NCBI RefSeq assembly: GCF_003319185.1
Contig: NZ_QOHJ01000001.1
Coordinates: 248,001-312,000 of the forward strand
DNA: 64,000 bases
Reading direction: 5' to 3'
Source of the DNA: Blastococcus sp. TF02A-30
GTDB lineage: Bacteria; Actinomycetota; Actinomycetes; Mycobacteriales; Geodermatophilaceae
In this document: one piece after another, positions 30,624 to 39,737 of the stretch
Layout of the letters: each line of letters starts with the position of its first letter
Position numbering within the stretch: position 1 is the stretch's first letter
Translations under genes and position numbers: made by a program
The notes under the pieces: model-generated
Told to the model about the DNA's origin: nothing
Database searches by the model: none
What the model saw: only the letters and a program-made list of their open reading frames with translations

Positions 30624-32240
30624 ATGACCACTTCCTCCCTCCCCACCCGCCGCAGGGGGGTCGGGTCACGGCTGTCCGACCTGCCGGTCGGGCTCCGCAT
30701 CGGCGCGGTCGTCGGCCTGCTGGTCGTCGCCCTCGCCGGCACGAACGGCCTGGCGATCTCCCGCGTCGGTGAGATGTCCGCGGACCAGGAGCGGATCTAC
30801 GACGAGAACCTCAAGCCGCTGAACGCGCTCTCCGCCGTCCAGCGGGCGACCGCGGCGCACCGTGCCCGCGTGCTCGAGTACGCCGTCTCCGACCCGGCGC
30901 GCCGCGTGGAGCTGGTCGGCGAGATGCAGGAGAAGCAGGCCGACGTCGACGCCGCCCTGGCCGAGTACGAGCCCTTCGTCGTGAACCCCGAGGCCATGGA
31001 GAAGTACGCCGGGGCCCGCGAGCAGTTCCTCGCCTCGAACGCCGCCCAGCTGTTCCCGGCCGCCGACGCCGGTGACCTGACCACCTACGCCCAGCTGTAC
31101 CGCGACGTGTCCAGCCCGCTGCTGACCGACATCGCCGACGGCCTCGAGGAGGAGGGCGTCGCCCAGGCCGAGCAGGCCGCCGCCCGCAACGCTGAGGCGG
31201 CGGAGGACGCGTCCTCGGCCGAGCGGCTCATCCTGGTCCTGTCGGTCCTCGCCGGTCTCGTGGCCGTCGGCCTGACCGTCGTCATGGTCCGCCGGATCAC
31301 GCGCACCGTCCGGTCGGTGCAGACCGTCGCCGAGGCCATGGCGGCCGGCGACCTGACCCGCAGCAGCGGGGTGGACTCGCAGGACGAGCTGGGGCGCATG
31401 GCCACCGCGCTGGACTCGGCGCAGGCCAGCCTGCGCGAGGTGCTCAGCGCGGTCGTCGGGTCCGCCGACGCGGTCGCCGCCTCGTCGGAGGAGCTGTCGG
31501 CCTCCTCGGCGCAGATCTCCTCCTCGGCCCAGGAGACCTCGGCGCAGTCGGGCATCGTGGCCGGCGCCGCCGAGGAGGTATCGCGCAACGTGCAGACCGT
31601 GGCCGCGGGTGCGGAGCAGATGGGCGCCTCGATCCGGGAGATCGCCAGCAACGCCGCCGAGGCGTCCGAGGTCGCCGCCCGCGCCGTGACGGCCGCCGAG
31701 CGCACGACGGCCACCGTGGCCAAGCTGGGCGACTCGAGCGCCGAGATCGGCAACGTGGTCAAGGTGATCACCTCGATCGCCGAGCAGACCAACCTGCTGG
31801 CCCTGAACGCGACCATCGAGGCCGCGCGGGCCGGCGAGGCGGGCAAGGGCTTCGCCGTCGTCGCCAACGAGGTCAAGGAGCTGGCCCAGGAGACGGCGAA
31901 GGCCACCGAGGACATCGCGAAGCGCGTGCTGGCCATCCAGGGCGACACGACGGCGGCGGTGAGCGCCATCGAGGAGATCAGCACGATCGTCGCCCAGATC
32001 TCCGACCGCCAGACGACCATCGCCTCCGCCGTGGAGGAGCAGACCGCCACGACCAACGAGATGAGCCGCTCGGTCCAGGAGGCCGCGCAGGGCACCGGTC
32101 AGATCGCCGCCAACATCACCAACGTCTCGGGTGCCGCGGACTCCACGACGCAGGCCCTGGGCCAGACCCGCATCGCGGTGGACGAGCTGTCCCGGATGGC
32201 TTCGGACCTGCGCAGCACGGTCGGGAGGTTCACCTACTGA
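30624..32240 (+). CDS. Methyl-accepting chemotaxis protein, tandem receptor 3
   Basis: A 538-residue chemoreceptor. TM1 is about 22-42. A four-helix-bundle sensor (4HB_MCP type) covers about 45-200, with the pattern [23 protein letters not shown]2 is about 210-230, HAMP about 232-285, then the conserved signalling domain ending VGRFTY. GCAGGAG precedes ATG 30624 by 7 bases. Sensor helix 1 resembles that of receptor 4 ([18 protein letters not shown]), so these two form a closer pair. Confidence 0.93.
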   Translation: MTTSSLPTRRRGVGSRLSDLPVGLRIGAVVGLLVVALAGTNGLAISRVGEMSADQERIYDENLKPLNALSAVQRATAAHRARVLEYAVSDPARRVELVGEMQEKQADVDAALAEYEPFVVNPEAMEKYAGAREQFLASNAAQLFPAADAGDLTTYAQLYRDVSSPLLTDIADGLEEEGVAQAEQAAARNAEAAEDASSAERLILVLSVLAGLVAVGLTVVMVRRITRTVRSVQTVAEAMAAGDLTRSSGVDSQDELGRMATALDSAQASLREVLSAVVGSADAVAASSEELSASSAQISSSAQETSAQSGIVAGAAEEVSRNVQTVAAGAEQMGASIREIASNAAEASEVAARAVTAAERTTATVAKLGDSSAEIGNVVKVITSIAEQTNLLALNATIEAARAGEAGKGFAVVANEVKELAQETAKATEDIAKRVLAIQGDTTAAVSAIEEISTIVAQISDRQTTIASAVEEQTATTNEMSRSVQEAAQGTGQIAANITNVSGAADSTTQALGQTRIAVDELSRMASDLRSTVGRFTY

Positions 32241-32591
32241 CGACCCACGCCTTCCCCTGACGGACGGGGCGGTGGCCAGGTGGCCGCCGCCCCGTCCGCC
32301 ATTTCGGGGTCGCAATTTCCCCCGGTCATGGTCGGTAGTGAGCCGTTTCACCTGCTGGTGTCGCCACGGAAAAGGCGGTGGCCGACTGCGATCGCGCTCT
32401 CTTCTCGATGTCGGACGGTCCTACCCAGGCATGTCCCGGCCCGCGCCGACGCCTTGTCGACATGGTCGAGCCGGTCAGTGGAAAGCGTGTTCCAGGGGTG
32501 CGCGACACGCCGCCTAAAAATGGAACGGTACCGACCGGAACAGGTGATGCTCCGGACGCACCAGGACCACCATTCTCGGAGGAGCACACCC
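32241..32591 (+). other. Intergenic region between receptors 3 and 4
   Basis: A 351-base gap. It starts with the receptor 3 hairpin, then CATTTCGG (32300-32307) and a single GTCGAC (32456-32461). An A/T-rich patch TAAAAATGG lies near 32515-32523. The strong ribosome site GGAGGA is at the 3' end. An open frame runs through it into receptor 4, but it has no conserved sequence or ribosome site and I do not call it. Confidence 0.5.
32262..32297 (+). terminator. Hairpin terminator after receptor 3
   Basis: 16-bp arms 32262-32277 and 32282-32297 pair with one wobble around an AGGT loop; GCCATTTC follows. Confidence 0.85.
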
Positions 32592-34181
32592 TTGACCAGC
32601 AGTCCCCGCCACCGTCGGCGGTGGTTCGCCGACCGCCCGATCGCCGTCAAGCTCGCCGCCGTGGTCGCCACCATGGGGCTGGTGGCCGTCGCCATCGCCG
32701 TGCTGGCCGTCAACGGTGCGCACGCGCTGCGCGACGGCGAGGCACGGCTGTACCAGGAGAACGTCCGCCCGCTCGACACCCTCGGCGCGATCCAGCGCAG
32801 CTTCCAGGGTGATCGGGTCCGTGTCATCTCCTACAACGTGGCCGACAGCGCGACGCGCGCGAGCCTTCGGGAGAGCCTGGCCGAGCGGCGCCAGGAGCTG
32901 GACGCCCTCGTCGAGGAGTACGACGGCAAGGAGGCCGACGAGGCCTCGTGGGCCGCATTCCAGACGGCGCTCGACGGGTACTACGCCGCGACCGACCAGC
33001 AGCTCGCGTCGATGGACGCCGGCACCGCCACGGCGTTCGGCTTCAACGAGGAGAAGCCGCTGGCGACGGCGGTCATGGACCCCTACGCCGCCGAGAGCGA
33101 GGCCCAGGCGGTCGCTGCGGCGGACGAGGCCGCGGCCGGTGAGGACCGCGCCGCGAGCGTCGTCACCCAGATCGTGGTCGTGGTCGCCGTCGGGCTGCTC
33201 GTGGCCAGCGCGCTGGCCTACGTCGTGGTCCGCATGCTGACGTCGACGGTGCGCTCGGTGCACGCCTCGGTCGACGCCCTGGCCGCCGGTGACCTGACAC
33301 GAGCGCCGGAGGCCGCCGCGGACGACGAGCTCGGTCGCATGGCCGCTGCGCTCACGGCCGCGCAGGCGAACCTGCGCGAGGTCATGGCCGGCGTGGTGGG
33401 CTCGGCCGACGCCGTGGCCGCGTCGTCGGAGGAGCTGTCGGCCTCGTCGGCGCAGATCTCGGCGTCGGCGGAGGAGACCGCGGCGCAGTCCGGGGTCGTC
33501 TCCGGTGCGGCGGAGGAGGTCTCGCGCAACGTGCAGACCGTGGCCGCGGGTGCGGAGCAGATGGGTGCCTCGATCCGGGAGATCGCCAGCAACGCCGCGG
33601 AGGCCAGCGAGGTCGCCGCCCGTGCGGTCACCGCCGCCGAGACCACGACCGCCACGGTCGCCAAGCTGGGGGAGTCCTCGGCCGAGATCGGCAACGTCGT
33701 CAAGGTCATCACCTCGATCGCGGAGCAGACCAACCTGCTGGCCCTCAACGCCACGATCGAGGCCGCGCGCGCCGGAGAGGCCGGCAAGGGCTTCGCGGTC
33801 GTCGCCAACGAGGTCAAGGAGCTGGCCCAGGAGACGGCGAAGGCCACCGAGGACATCGCCCGCCGGGTGCAGAGCATCCAGGGCGACACGACGGCGGCGG
33901 TGGCGGCCATCGAGGAGATCAGCACGATCGTCGCCCAGATCTCCGACCGCCAGACCACCATCGCCAGCGCGGTGGAGGAGCAGACCGCCACGACCAACGA
34001 GATGGCCCGCTCGGTCCAGGAGGCCTCCGGCGGCACGACGGAGATCGCCAACAACATCACCGGCGTCTCCACCGCCGCCGAGTCGACCACGCAGGCGCTG
34101 ACCCAGACCCGCACCGCCGTCGACGAGCTGTCGCGGATGGCCGCGGACCTGCGTTCCACGGTCAGCCGCTTCACCTACTGA
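32592..34181 (+). CDS. Methyl-accepting chemotaxis protein, tandem receptor 4, TTG start
   Basis: A 529-residue chemoreceptor. TM1 is about 18-38, a four-helix-bundle-like sensor about 40-190, TM2 about 195-217, HAMP to about 270, and the signalling domain ends VSRFTY. The start is taken as TTG 32592: GGAGGA lies 8 bases upstream and the encoded LTSSPRH matches the short basic N-termini of the other receptors. No ATG or GTG in frame is equally well placed. It is the last receptor before cheA. Confidence 0.9.
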   Translation: MTSSPRHRRRWFADRPIAVKLAAVVATMGLVAVAIAVLAVNGAHALRDGEARLYQENVRPLDTLGAIQRSFQGDRVRVISYNVADSATRASLRESLAERRQELDALVEEYDGKEADEASWAAFQTALDGYYAATDQQLASMDAGTATAFGFNEEKPLATAVMDPYAAESEAQAVAAADEAAAGEDRAASVVTQIVVVVAVGLLVASALAYVVVRMLTSTVRSVHASVDALAAGDLTRAPEAAADDELGRMAAALTAAQANLREVMAGVVGSADAVAASSEELSASSAQISASAEETAAQSGVVSGAAEEVSRNVQTVAAGAEQMGASIREIASNAAEASEVAARAVTAAETTTATVAKLGESSAEIGNVVKVITSIAEQTNLLALNATIEAARAGEAGKGFAVVANEVKELAQETAKATEDIARRVQSIQGDTTAAVAAIEEISTIVAQISDRQTTIASAVEEQTATTNEMARSVQEASGGTTEIANNITGVSTAAESTTQALTQTRTAVDELSRMAADLRSTVSRFTY

Positions 34182-34190
34182 TCCCGCACT

Positions 34191-34198
34191 GCCGATAA
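34191..34198 (+). promoter_or_regulatory. GCCGATAA, sigma-28/WhiG-like -10 upstream of cheA (weak)
   Basis: GCCGATAA equals the -10 consensus of FliA/WhiG-type sigma factors. The matching -35 position (34172-34175, CACC) is poor against TAAA, and the receptor 4 hairpin lies between this site and cheA. It is a candidate only. Confidence 0.3.
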
Positions 34199-34213
34199 CA
34201 CCGGATACGGCCG

Positions 34214-34248
34214 GCCGGCCGCGGATTCACCTTGATTCCGCGGCCGGC
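34214..34248 (+). terminator. Hairpin after receptor 4, upstream of cheA
   Basis: Arms GCCGGCCGCGGA-T-TCA (34214-34229) and TGA-T-TCCGCGGCCGGC (34233-34248) pair with one internal T-T mismatch around a 3-base loop. It probably ends the receptor 4 transcript. Confidence 0.75.
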
Positions 34249-34308
34249 GCCGCCGATGACCCAGCGGGGACGTGCGTCCCCGTCGCGAAGCAGAGAGAAG
34301 GACACCCC

Positions 34309-36756
34309 GTGGACGGTCTGGACGACATCGTCGAGGAGTTCCTGGTCGAGAGCCACGAGAACCTCGACCAGCTCGACTCCGACCTGGTCGCCCTCGAGCA
34401 GGAGCCCAACTCCCGGGAGCGGCTCTCGAGCATCTTCCGGACCATCCACACGATCAAGGGCACCAGCGGCTTCCTGGCCTTCAACCGGCTGGAGGAGGTC
34501 ACGCACGTCGGCGAGAACATGCTCTCCCGGCTGCGCGACGGCGCGCTGGACCTGACCCCGGCGCGCACCGACGTGCTGCTGCGGATGGTGGACACCGTCC
34601 GGGCGCTGCTCACCTCGATCGAGGCCAGCGGCGGCGAGGGATCGGTGGACGTCTCCGCCGTGGTCGCCGCCATCAGCGCCGCCATGGAGGACACCCCGGC
34701 CGCCGCCGCACCGGCGACCCCCGCGGAGCCCGCCGCCGTGAAGCCCGCCGCCGTGAAGGCCGCGGCGAAGGCCCCGGCCAAGGCAGCCCCGGCGAAGGCG
34801 CCGGCGAGGACCGCCGTCGCCAAGAAGGCCGCCACCCCGAAGGCCCCGGCCAAGCGCACCTCCCGCGCGAAGGCCGCCATCCCCGCGCCCGCTCCCGTCC
34901 CCGTCGACGAGCTGATCGAGGAAGTGACCCCCGTCGTGCCCGAGACCCCGGAGCCCGCGCCCGTCGCCGAGGCCACCCCGGCCCCCGCCGAGCAGCCCGA
35001 GGCGGACGCCCCCGCCGGCACCGGCGACGGCCAGACCCGCCGCGCCGTCGCCGACAGCACCATCCGCGTCGACGTCGACCTGCTCGACGAGCTGATGCTG
35101 CTCGTCGGTGAGCTGGTCCTGACCCGCAACCAGATCGTCCAGTACGTGGGCCGGTCCAACGACACCGACCTGCTGCGCGCTTCGCAGCGGCTCAACCTGA
35201 TCGCCAGCGAGCTGCAGGAGGGCGTCATGAAGACGCGCATGCAGCCGATCGACCACATCTGGTCCAAGCTGCCGCGCGTCGTCCGCGACCTCGGCTCGCA
35301 GCTGAAGAAGTCGATCCGCCTGGAGATGGAGGGCCGCGAGACCGAGCTCGACAAGACCCTCCTCGAGGCGGTCAAGGACCCGTTGACGCACCTGGTGCGC
35401 AACTCCGTGGACCACGGCATCGAGCCGGCGGACACGCGCAAGGCCGCGGGCAAGCCCGCGGAGGGCGTGCTGACCCTGCGGGCCCGCCACGAGAGCGGCC
35501 AGGTCGTGGTCGAGGTCGCCGACGACGGCGCCGGCATCGACCCGGCCAAGGTCGGCGCCAAGGCCGTCGAGCGCGGCCTGCTCACCCCGGACGCGCTCGC
35601 CCGGATGAGCCCGCAGGACATCCTGCAGATGATCTTCCTGCCCGGCTTCTCGACGGCGGCGGCGGTCACCAACGTCTCCGGCCGCGGCGTCGGCATGGAC
35701 GTCGTCAAGACCAACATCGAGGCGATCGGCGGCTCGATCGAGGTCGAGTCCGAGACCGGCCGGGGCACCGTCTGCCGGCTGCGCATCCCGCTGACGCTGG
35801 CCATCGTCCCGGCACTGACCGTGGAGTGCGCCGGCGACCGCTACGCCATCCCGCAGATCAGCCTGCAGGAGCTGGTCAGCCTGGACGCCGAGAAGGCCGT
35901 CAACGCCGTCGAGGAGGTCGGCGGGGCGCAGGTCTACCGGCTGCGCGGGGAGCTCCTCCCGCTCGTCCGCCTCACCGACGTGCTCGAGCTCCCCTCGGAC
36001 CGGCACGACGGGCACGTGGTCATCGCGGTGCTCCGCGCGGAGGGGCGGCGCTTCGGCCTGGTGGTCGACCGCGTCATCAACACCGAGGAGATCGTGGTCA
36101 AGGCCGTCGGCGGCCAGCTCAAGCAGATCGGGCTGTACCAGGGCGCCACCGTCCTCGGTGACGGCACGGTCGCGCTGATCCTCGACGTGCAGGCCCTGGC
36201 CCGCCGGGCCCTGCGCGCCGAGACCAACGAGCGCGGCCAGGAGTCCAACCGCGACGCCGCCGCGGCCGCCGCGCGCAGCGAGACCGAGCGCCAGCGGATG
36301 CTGCTCGCGGCCATCGGTGGGGGCCGTCGGGTCGCCATCCCGCTCGACACCGTCACCCGGCTCGAGCAGGTGCGCACCGAGACCGTGGAGAAGGTCGGCA
36401 ACCGCGAGGTCGTCCAGTACCGCGGCGCGATCCTCCCGATCGTGCGGCTCGACCGGCACCTGGGCGCCTACGGCGAGACCGAGCGCGAGGTGCTCGAGGT
36501 CATCGTCTACTCCGACCACGGCCGCAGCGTCGCGATCGTCGTCGAGGAGATCCTCGACATCGTCGACGGCGAGGCAGCGGTGCGCAGCGACATCGACGAC
36601 ATGGGCCTGCTCGGCTCCGCCGTCCTCGGCGACAAGGTGACCGAGCTGCTCGACGTCCGGGCCGCGATCCTCGCCGCCGACCCGGCCTTCTACTCCGCCC
36701 CGGCGGCTTCCCACGAGACGCCGTCCGGCGTCCCCGGCTCCTTCCTGGAGGTCTGA
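34309..36756 (+). CDS. cheA: Chemotaxis histidine kinase CheA with two CheW-like domains
   Basis: The central kinase, 815 residues. P1 (about 1-105) has the phosphorylated His47 in RTIHTIKGTSGF. Residues about 128-240 are an Ala/Pro/Lys linker with AKAPAK-type repeats, with no recognisable P2 CheY-docking domain. P3 begins near 248 (DSTIRVDVDLLDELM). P4 has the N box VRNSVDHGIEP near 363, DDGAGID near 405 and GRGVGMDVV near 459. P5 starts near 496, and a second CheW-like domain spans about 664-790. AGAAGGA precedes GTG 34309. cheW starts 1 base after its stop. Confidence 0.95.
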   Translation: MDGLDDIVEEFLVESHENLDQLDSDLVALEQEPNSRERLSSIFRTIHTIKGTSGFLAFNRLEEVTHVGENMLSRLRDGALDLTPARTDVLLRMVDTVRALLTSIEASGGEGSVDVSAVVAAISAAMEDTPAAAAPATPAEPAAVKPAAVKAAAKAPAKAAPAKAPARTAVAKKAATPKAPAKRTSRAKAAIPAPAPVPVDELIEEVTPVVPETPEPAPVAEATPAPAEQPEADAPAGTGDGQTRRAVADSTIRVDVDLLDELMLLVGELVLTRNQIVQYVGRSNDTDLLRASQRLNLIASELQEGVMKTRMQPIDHIWSKLPRVVRDLGSQLKKSIRLEMEGRETELDKTLLEAVKDPLTHLVRNSVDHGIEPADTRKAAGKPAEGVLTLRARHESGQVVVEVADDGAGIDPAKVGAKAVERGLLTPDALARMSPQDILQMIFLPGFSTAAAVTNVSGRGVGMDVVKTNIEAIGGSIEVESETGRGTVCRLRIPLTLAIVPALTVECAGDRYAIPQISLQELVSLDAEKAVNAVEEVGGAQVYRLRGELLPLVRLTDVLELPSDRHDGHVVIAVLRAEGRRFGLVVDRVINTEEIVVKAVGGQLKQIGLYQGATVLGDGTVALILDVQALARRALRAETNERGQESNRDAAAAAARSETERQRMLLAAIGGGRRVAIPLDTVTRLEQVRTETVEKVGNREVVQYRGAILPIVRLDRHLGAYGETEREVLEVIVYSDHGRSVAIVVEEILDIVDGEAAVRSDIDDMGLLGSAVLGDKVTELLDVRAAILAADPAFYSAPAASHETPSGVPGSFLEV

Positions 36757-36757
36757 C

Positions 36758-37228
36758 GTGACCAGCGCGACCGACTTCAAGACCACCGACGGCACGGGCG
36801 TCGTGGCGACCAGCGGACAGCTGGCCACCTTCCGCCTGGACGGCGACCTGTACGGCATCGAGGTGGAGCACGTGCAGGAGGTGCTCAAGAGCCAGGGCCT
36901 GACCCGGGTCCCGCTCGCCCCCTCCGCGGTGGCCGGCCTGATCAACCTGCGCGGGCAGGTGGTGACCGCGATCGAGCTGCGCGAGCGGCTGGGCCGCCCG
37001 CCGCGGCCCGAGGGCACCGACGCCGTCGTCATCGTGGTGCGGCTGCACGGCGAGGCGGTCAGCCTGCTGGTCGACTCCATCGCCGACGTCGTCGACGTGG
37101 ACGCCGCCGACTTCGAGGCCCCGCCGGACACGCTGGAGGGCCAGGCCCGCGACCTGATCCGCGGCGCCTACAAGCTCGACGGCCAGCTGCTGCTGGCCCT
37201 GGACGTCCAGAAGGCCGTCTCCGCGTAA
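36758..37228 (+). CDS. cheW: Chemotaxis coupling protein CheW
   Basis: A 156-residue adaptor linking receptors to CheA in the membrane-attached array. TFRLDGDLYGIEVEHVQEVL near 25-44, VAGLINLRGQVVTAIELRE near 58-76 and VSLLVDSIADVVDV near 100-113 are the CheW signature blocks. It is co-transcribed with cheA (1-base gap). A 25-residue unstructured N-terminus precedes the fold. Two hairpins after the stop probably end this two-gene unit. Confidence 0.95.
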   Translation: MTSATDFKTTDGTGVVATSGQLATFRLDGDLYGIEVEHVQEVLKSQGLTRVPLAPSAVAGLINLRGQVVTAIELRERLGRPPRPEGTDAVVIVVRLHGEAVSLLVDSIADVVDVDAADFEAPPDTLEGQARDLIRGAYKLDGQLLLALDVQKAVSA

Positions 37229-37242
37229 CACTGAGTGACCGA

Positions 37243-37314
37243 CCGGTGACCAAAGTTCACCGGACACGCGGCCGTTGCTCCCTCGCTCTCCTGCGATGGG
37301 GTGACGGCCGCGTG
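37243..37314 (+). terminator. Two hairpins after cheW
   Basis: Hairpin 1: CCGGTGA (37243-37249) / TCACCGG (37257-37263). Hairpin 2: CACGCGGCCGT (37265-37275) / ACGGCCGCGTG (37304-37314), perfect 11 bp with a long loop. They separate cheAW from the unknown gene at 37378. Confidence 0.6.
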
Positions 37315-37377
37315 GCGCTTCCGGGCCCGGGCGGCCAGCATGGGACCAGCCCGTTCCCCGGTCCTGGAGGCGCTGCC

Positions 37378-38280
37378 GTGCCGTACACGCTGGTCAGTGC
37401 CGCCACCCTCGGGTTCGACCTGGTCCGTCTCCCCGCCGGCCGCTCGGTGGCCGACGTGCTGCTCACCGCCCTGCAGGCCGACGCCGACGCGCTGGCCGCC
37501 GTGGCCGCCCGGCACCCCGCCCGCGGCCTGGAGCGCGACCAGCGGCTGGTGCTGGCCGTCCGCTCCCGCAAGGCCCGCGAGATGGCGATGTCGGTGCCGC
37601 ACGTCCGCACCGCTGCCGCGGGTGCCCGCGCCGCCGGCGACCGGGCCGCGGTGCTCGTCGAGCAGCTGGAGCAGGGCACGATCGGCGACGCGCCGACGCT
37701 GGAGCGGCTGCTGCGCGACGACGTCCTGGGTGCCGAGCACCCCGCGGTCGCGCTGCTCGACCCCGACCTGCGGGACGAGGCGGCCGACGTGCTCGCCGAC
37801 GCCGCCGTCGGCTTCTGGGCGGCCGGCGTGCTGCCGCCGCTGGTGCGCCGCGAGCTGACCGCCTCCTTCGACCGCGTCCTCGACGACGCCGCGCCGGCCG
37901 GCCCGGAGGCGCTGGACCTCGGCCCGGCCACCGGCGAGCTGGCCGCCTTCCTGGCCTCCGTGCGCGCCCTCGACGACGCCGGCCGGGCCCGCTGGCGGGT
38001 CGCGGTCGACGAGGGCCGGGCCCAGCACCGCCCGTGGGCGACCGCCATGCACGAGGCCTCGTGGGCCGCCCACGTGTCGGGACGCACCCGCGTTCTGGCC
38101 ACCGCGCAACTGCACGCCGTCCAGGCCTTCCTGGACGGCGGCTTCGACCTGCGCGACGGTGCCGCCGGCGCCTGGAACGCCGTGGCCGGCGTCGTCCAGG
38201 GCATCGCCATGGGTGACCTCCTCGCCGAGGACTCGCTGCACGTGCTGCGCGCACCGCTGGAGCGCACCGCCGGTCGCTGA
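37378..38280 (+). CDS. Unknown helical protein inside the chemotaxis cluster
   Basis: A 300-residue soluble protein I do not recognise. It has no signal peptide, membrane helix or nucleotide-binding motif. It is Ala-rich and mostly helical by composition. Notable segments are SRKAREMAMSVPHVRTAAAG near 63-82, LRDEAADVLADAAVGFWAAG near 130-149 and HRPWATAMHEASWAAHVSGR near 217-236, whose His/Trp/Glu pattern could be functional. GGAGG precedes GTG 37378. It stands between cheAW and cheBR with terminators before and a promoter region after, so a chemotaxis link is inferred only from position. Confidence 0.75.
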   Translation: MPYTLVSAATLGFDLVRLPAGRSVADVLLTALQADADALAAVAARHPARGLERDQRLVLAVRSRKAREMAMSVPHVRTAAAGARAAGDRAAVLVEQLEQGTIGDAPTLERLLRDDVLGAEHPAVALLDPDLRDEAADVLADAAVGFWAAGVLPPLVRRELTASFDRVLDDAAPAGPEALDLGPATGELAAFLASVRALDDAGRARWRVAVDEGRAQHRPWATAMHEASWAAHVSGRTRVLATAQLHAVQAFLDGGFDLRDGAAGAWNAVAGVVQGIAMGDLLAEDSLHVLRAPLERTAGR

Positions 38281-38630
38281 GCGCCGCCGCTCCTCCCGGG
38301 TCCCGCACCCGTTCCCGCAGGTCCACGACGAGCCCACCACGGCCCCGCGGGTTCCTGCAGGGTCTCCCGCACCACCTCACCGCCGTGTCGACAAATGGTC
38401 GTGCAGCCATTTCCGGAACGGTCGCCCGGGAATTCAGTAACGGTTGATCCGGCCGCCTTCACAATTCTCCTGTGGCACCCGATGCTCTTGGTGCGGACGA
38501 GGCGACGGGACGAACCCGGAAGATCATCCGGATGTGCACAACCGATCCTGCTCAAGCATCGGGAAATGGTGCCGATACAGCAATGCACAGCCTGCTGGGG
38601 CTGGCCTCAGCAGGGAGCGGGAGGACACGC
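38281..38630 (+). promoter_or_regulatory. Intergenic region upstream of cheB, promoter-bearing
   Basis: A 350-base gap. It contains GTCGAC (38387-38392), CATTTCCG (38409-38416), an A/T-rich stretch near 38425-38470 and the sigma-28-like promoter at 38552-38578. GGGAGGAC lies just before the cheB GTG. No extra ORF with a ribosome site is supported. Confidence 0.5.
38552..38578 (+). promoter_or_regulatory. Sigma-28 (FliA/WhiG)-type promoter for the cheB operon
   Basis: TCAA (38552-38555), exactly 15 bases, then GCCGATAC (38571-38578). The FliA/WhiG consensus is TAAA-N15-GCCGATAA, so 10 of 12 positions match with ideal spacing. Transcription would begin near 38585, giving a leader of about 45 bases to GTG 38631. 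Confidence 0.65.
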
Positions 38631-39737
38631 GTGAACCCGATCAGGGTGATGGTGGTCGACGACTCGGTCGTCGTCCGCAAGATCGTCACGGACGTGCTGT
38701 CCGAGGATCCCGGCATCGATGTCGTCGGCACCGCGGTCAACGGCAGGGTCGCCGTCAGCAAGCTCGACCAGCTGAAGCCCGACCTGATCACGATGGACAT
38801 CGAGATGCCGGAGATGAACGGCATCGAGGCGGTGCGCGCCATCCGCGGCCTGCGCAGCCGGGTCCCGATCATCATGTTCAGCACGCTCACCGAGCGCGGC
38901 GCCACGGCGACCCTCGACGCGCTGTCGGCGGGCGCGAACGACTACGTCACCAAGCCGGCCAACGTCGGCAGCGTGGCGCAGTCGATGGAGAGCGTGCGCG
39001 AGCAGCTCATCCCCAAGATCAAGGCCCTCACCGGTCGGCCGGTCACCACGGGCCCGGCCCGCGCCGCCGCGCCGGCCCCCCCGCCGCGGCCGCCCGCACC
39101 CCGCACGCAGCCGGGCAAGAAGCCGGCGGTCCTGGTGATCGGTTCCTCCACCGGTGGCCCCGAGGCGCTGGCGAAGATGCTGCCCCTGCTGCCCGCGTCG
39201 CTGCCGGTGCCCGTGCTCCTCGTCCAGCACATGCCGCCGGTCTTCACCCGTCAGTTCGCCCAGCGCCTGGACCGGCTCTGCCCGCTGCGGGTGGTGGAGG
39301 CATCCGACGGGGTCCCGCTGCAGCCCGGCACCGTGCACCTCGCCCCGGGCGACCACCACCTGGTCGTCCGCGCCGGCCGGGGCACGCACACGACCGGCCT
39401 CACGCAGGGCCCGCCGGAGAACTTCTGCCGCCCGGCCGTCGACCCGCTGTTCCGCTCGGCCGTGGCCGCCTACGACGGCGCCGTGCTCGGCGTCGTGCTC
39501 ACCGGCATGGGGGCCGACGGGCGCAACGGCGCGGGCGAGATCCGCGCCGCAGGCGGCACCGTCCTGGCCCAGGACCAGGCCACCTCGGTGGTCTGGGGCA
39601 TGCCCGGCGCGGTCACCCAGGCCGGCTTCGCCGACGAGGTCCTGCCCCTGGACCGGGTCGCCGAGGCGATCCAGCGCCACCTCTCCGGCGTCGTGCCGAC
39701 CCGGAGCTCCGCCATCGTCACAGGAGGTGCGCGATGA
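38631..39737 (+). CDS. cheB: Chemotaxis methylesterase/deamidase CheB
   Basis: It demethylates receptor glutamates when phosphorylated, 368 residues. The receiver domain (1-125) has the phosphorylated Asp56 in ITMDIEMPEMNG. A Pro/Ala-rich linker spans about 145-165. The esterase domain has the Ser in IGSSTGGPEAL near 172, the His in VQHMPPVFT near 200 and the Asp in GMGADGRNGAG near 295. GTG 38631 has AGGAC upstream and lies after the predicted transcription start. cheR overlaps its stop by 4 bases. Confidence 0.95.
   Translation: MNPIRVMVVDDSVVVRKIVTDVLSEDPGIDVVGTAVNGRVAVSKLDQLKPDLITMDIEMPEMNGIEAVRAIRGLRSRVPIIMFSTLTERGATATLDALSAGANDYVTKPANVGSVAQSMESVREQLIPKIKALTGRPVTTGPARAAAPAPPPRPPAPRTQPGKKPAVLVIGSSTGGPEALAKMLPLLPASLPVPVLLVQHMPPVFTRQFAQRLDRLCPLRVVEASDGVPLQPGTVHLAPGDHHLVVRAGRGTHTTGLTQGPPENFCRPAVDPLFRSAVAAYDGAVLGVVLTGMGADGRNGAGEIRAAGGTVLAQDQATSVVWGMPGAVTQAGFADEVLPLDRVAEAIQRHLSGVVPTRSSAIVTGGAR

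Noticed and set aside
32280-32591. N-terminal extension of receptor 4 through the upstream open frame
   Set aside because: It would cover the receptor 3 terminator, has no conserved sequence, and the TTG at 32592 has the strong ribosome site.
34191-34198. GCCGATAA as the definite cheA promoter
   Set aside because: The -35 match is poor and a strong hairpin lies between it and cheA; kept only as a low-confidence site.
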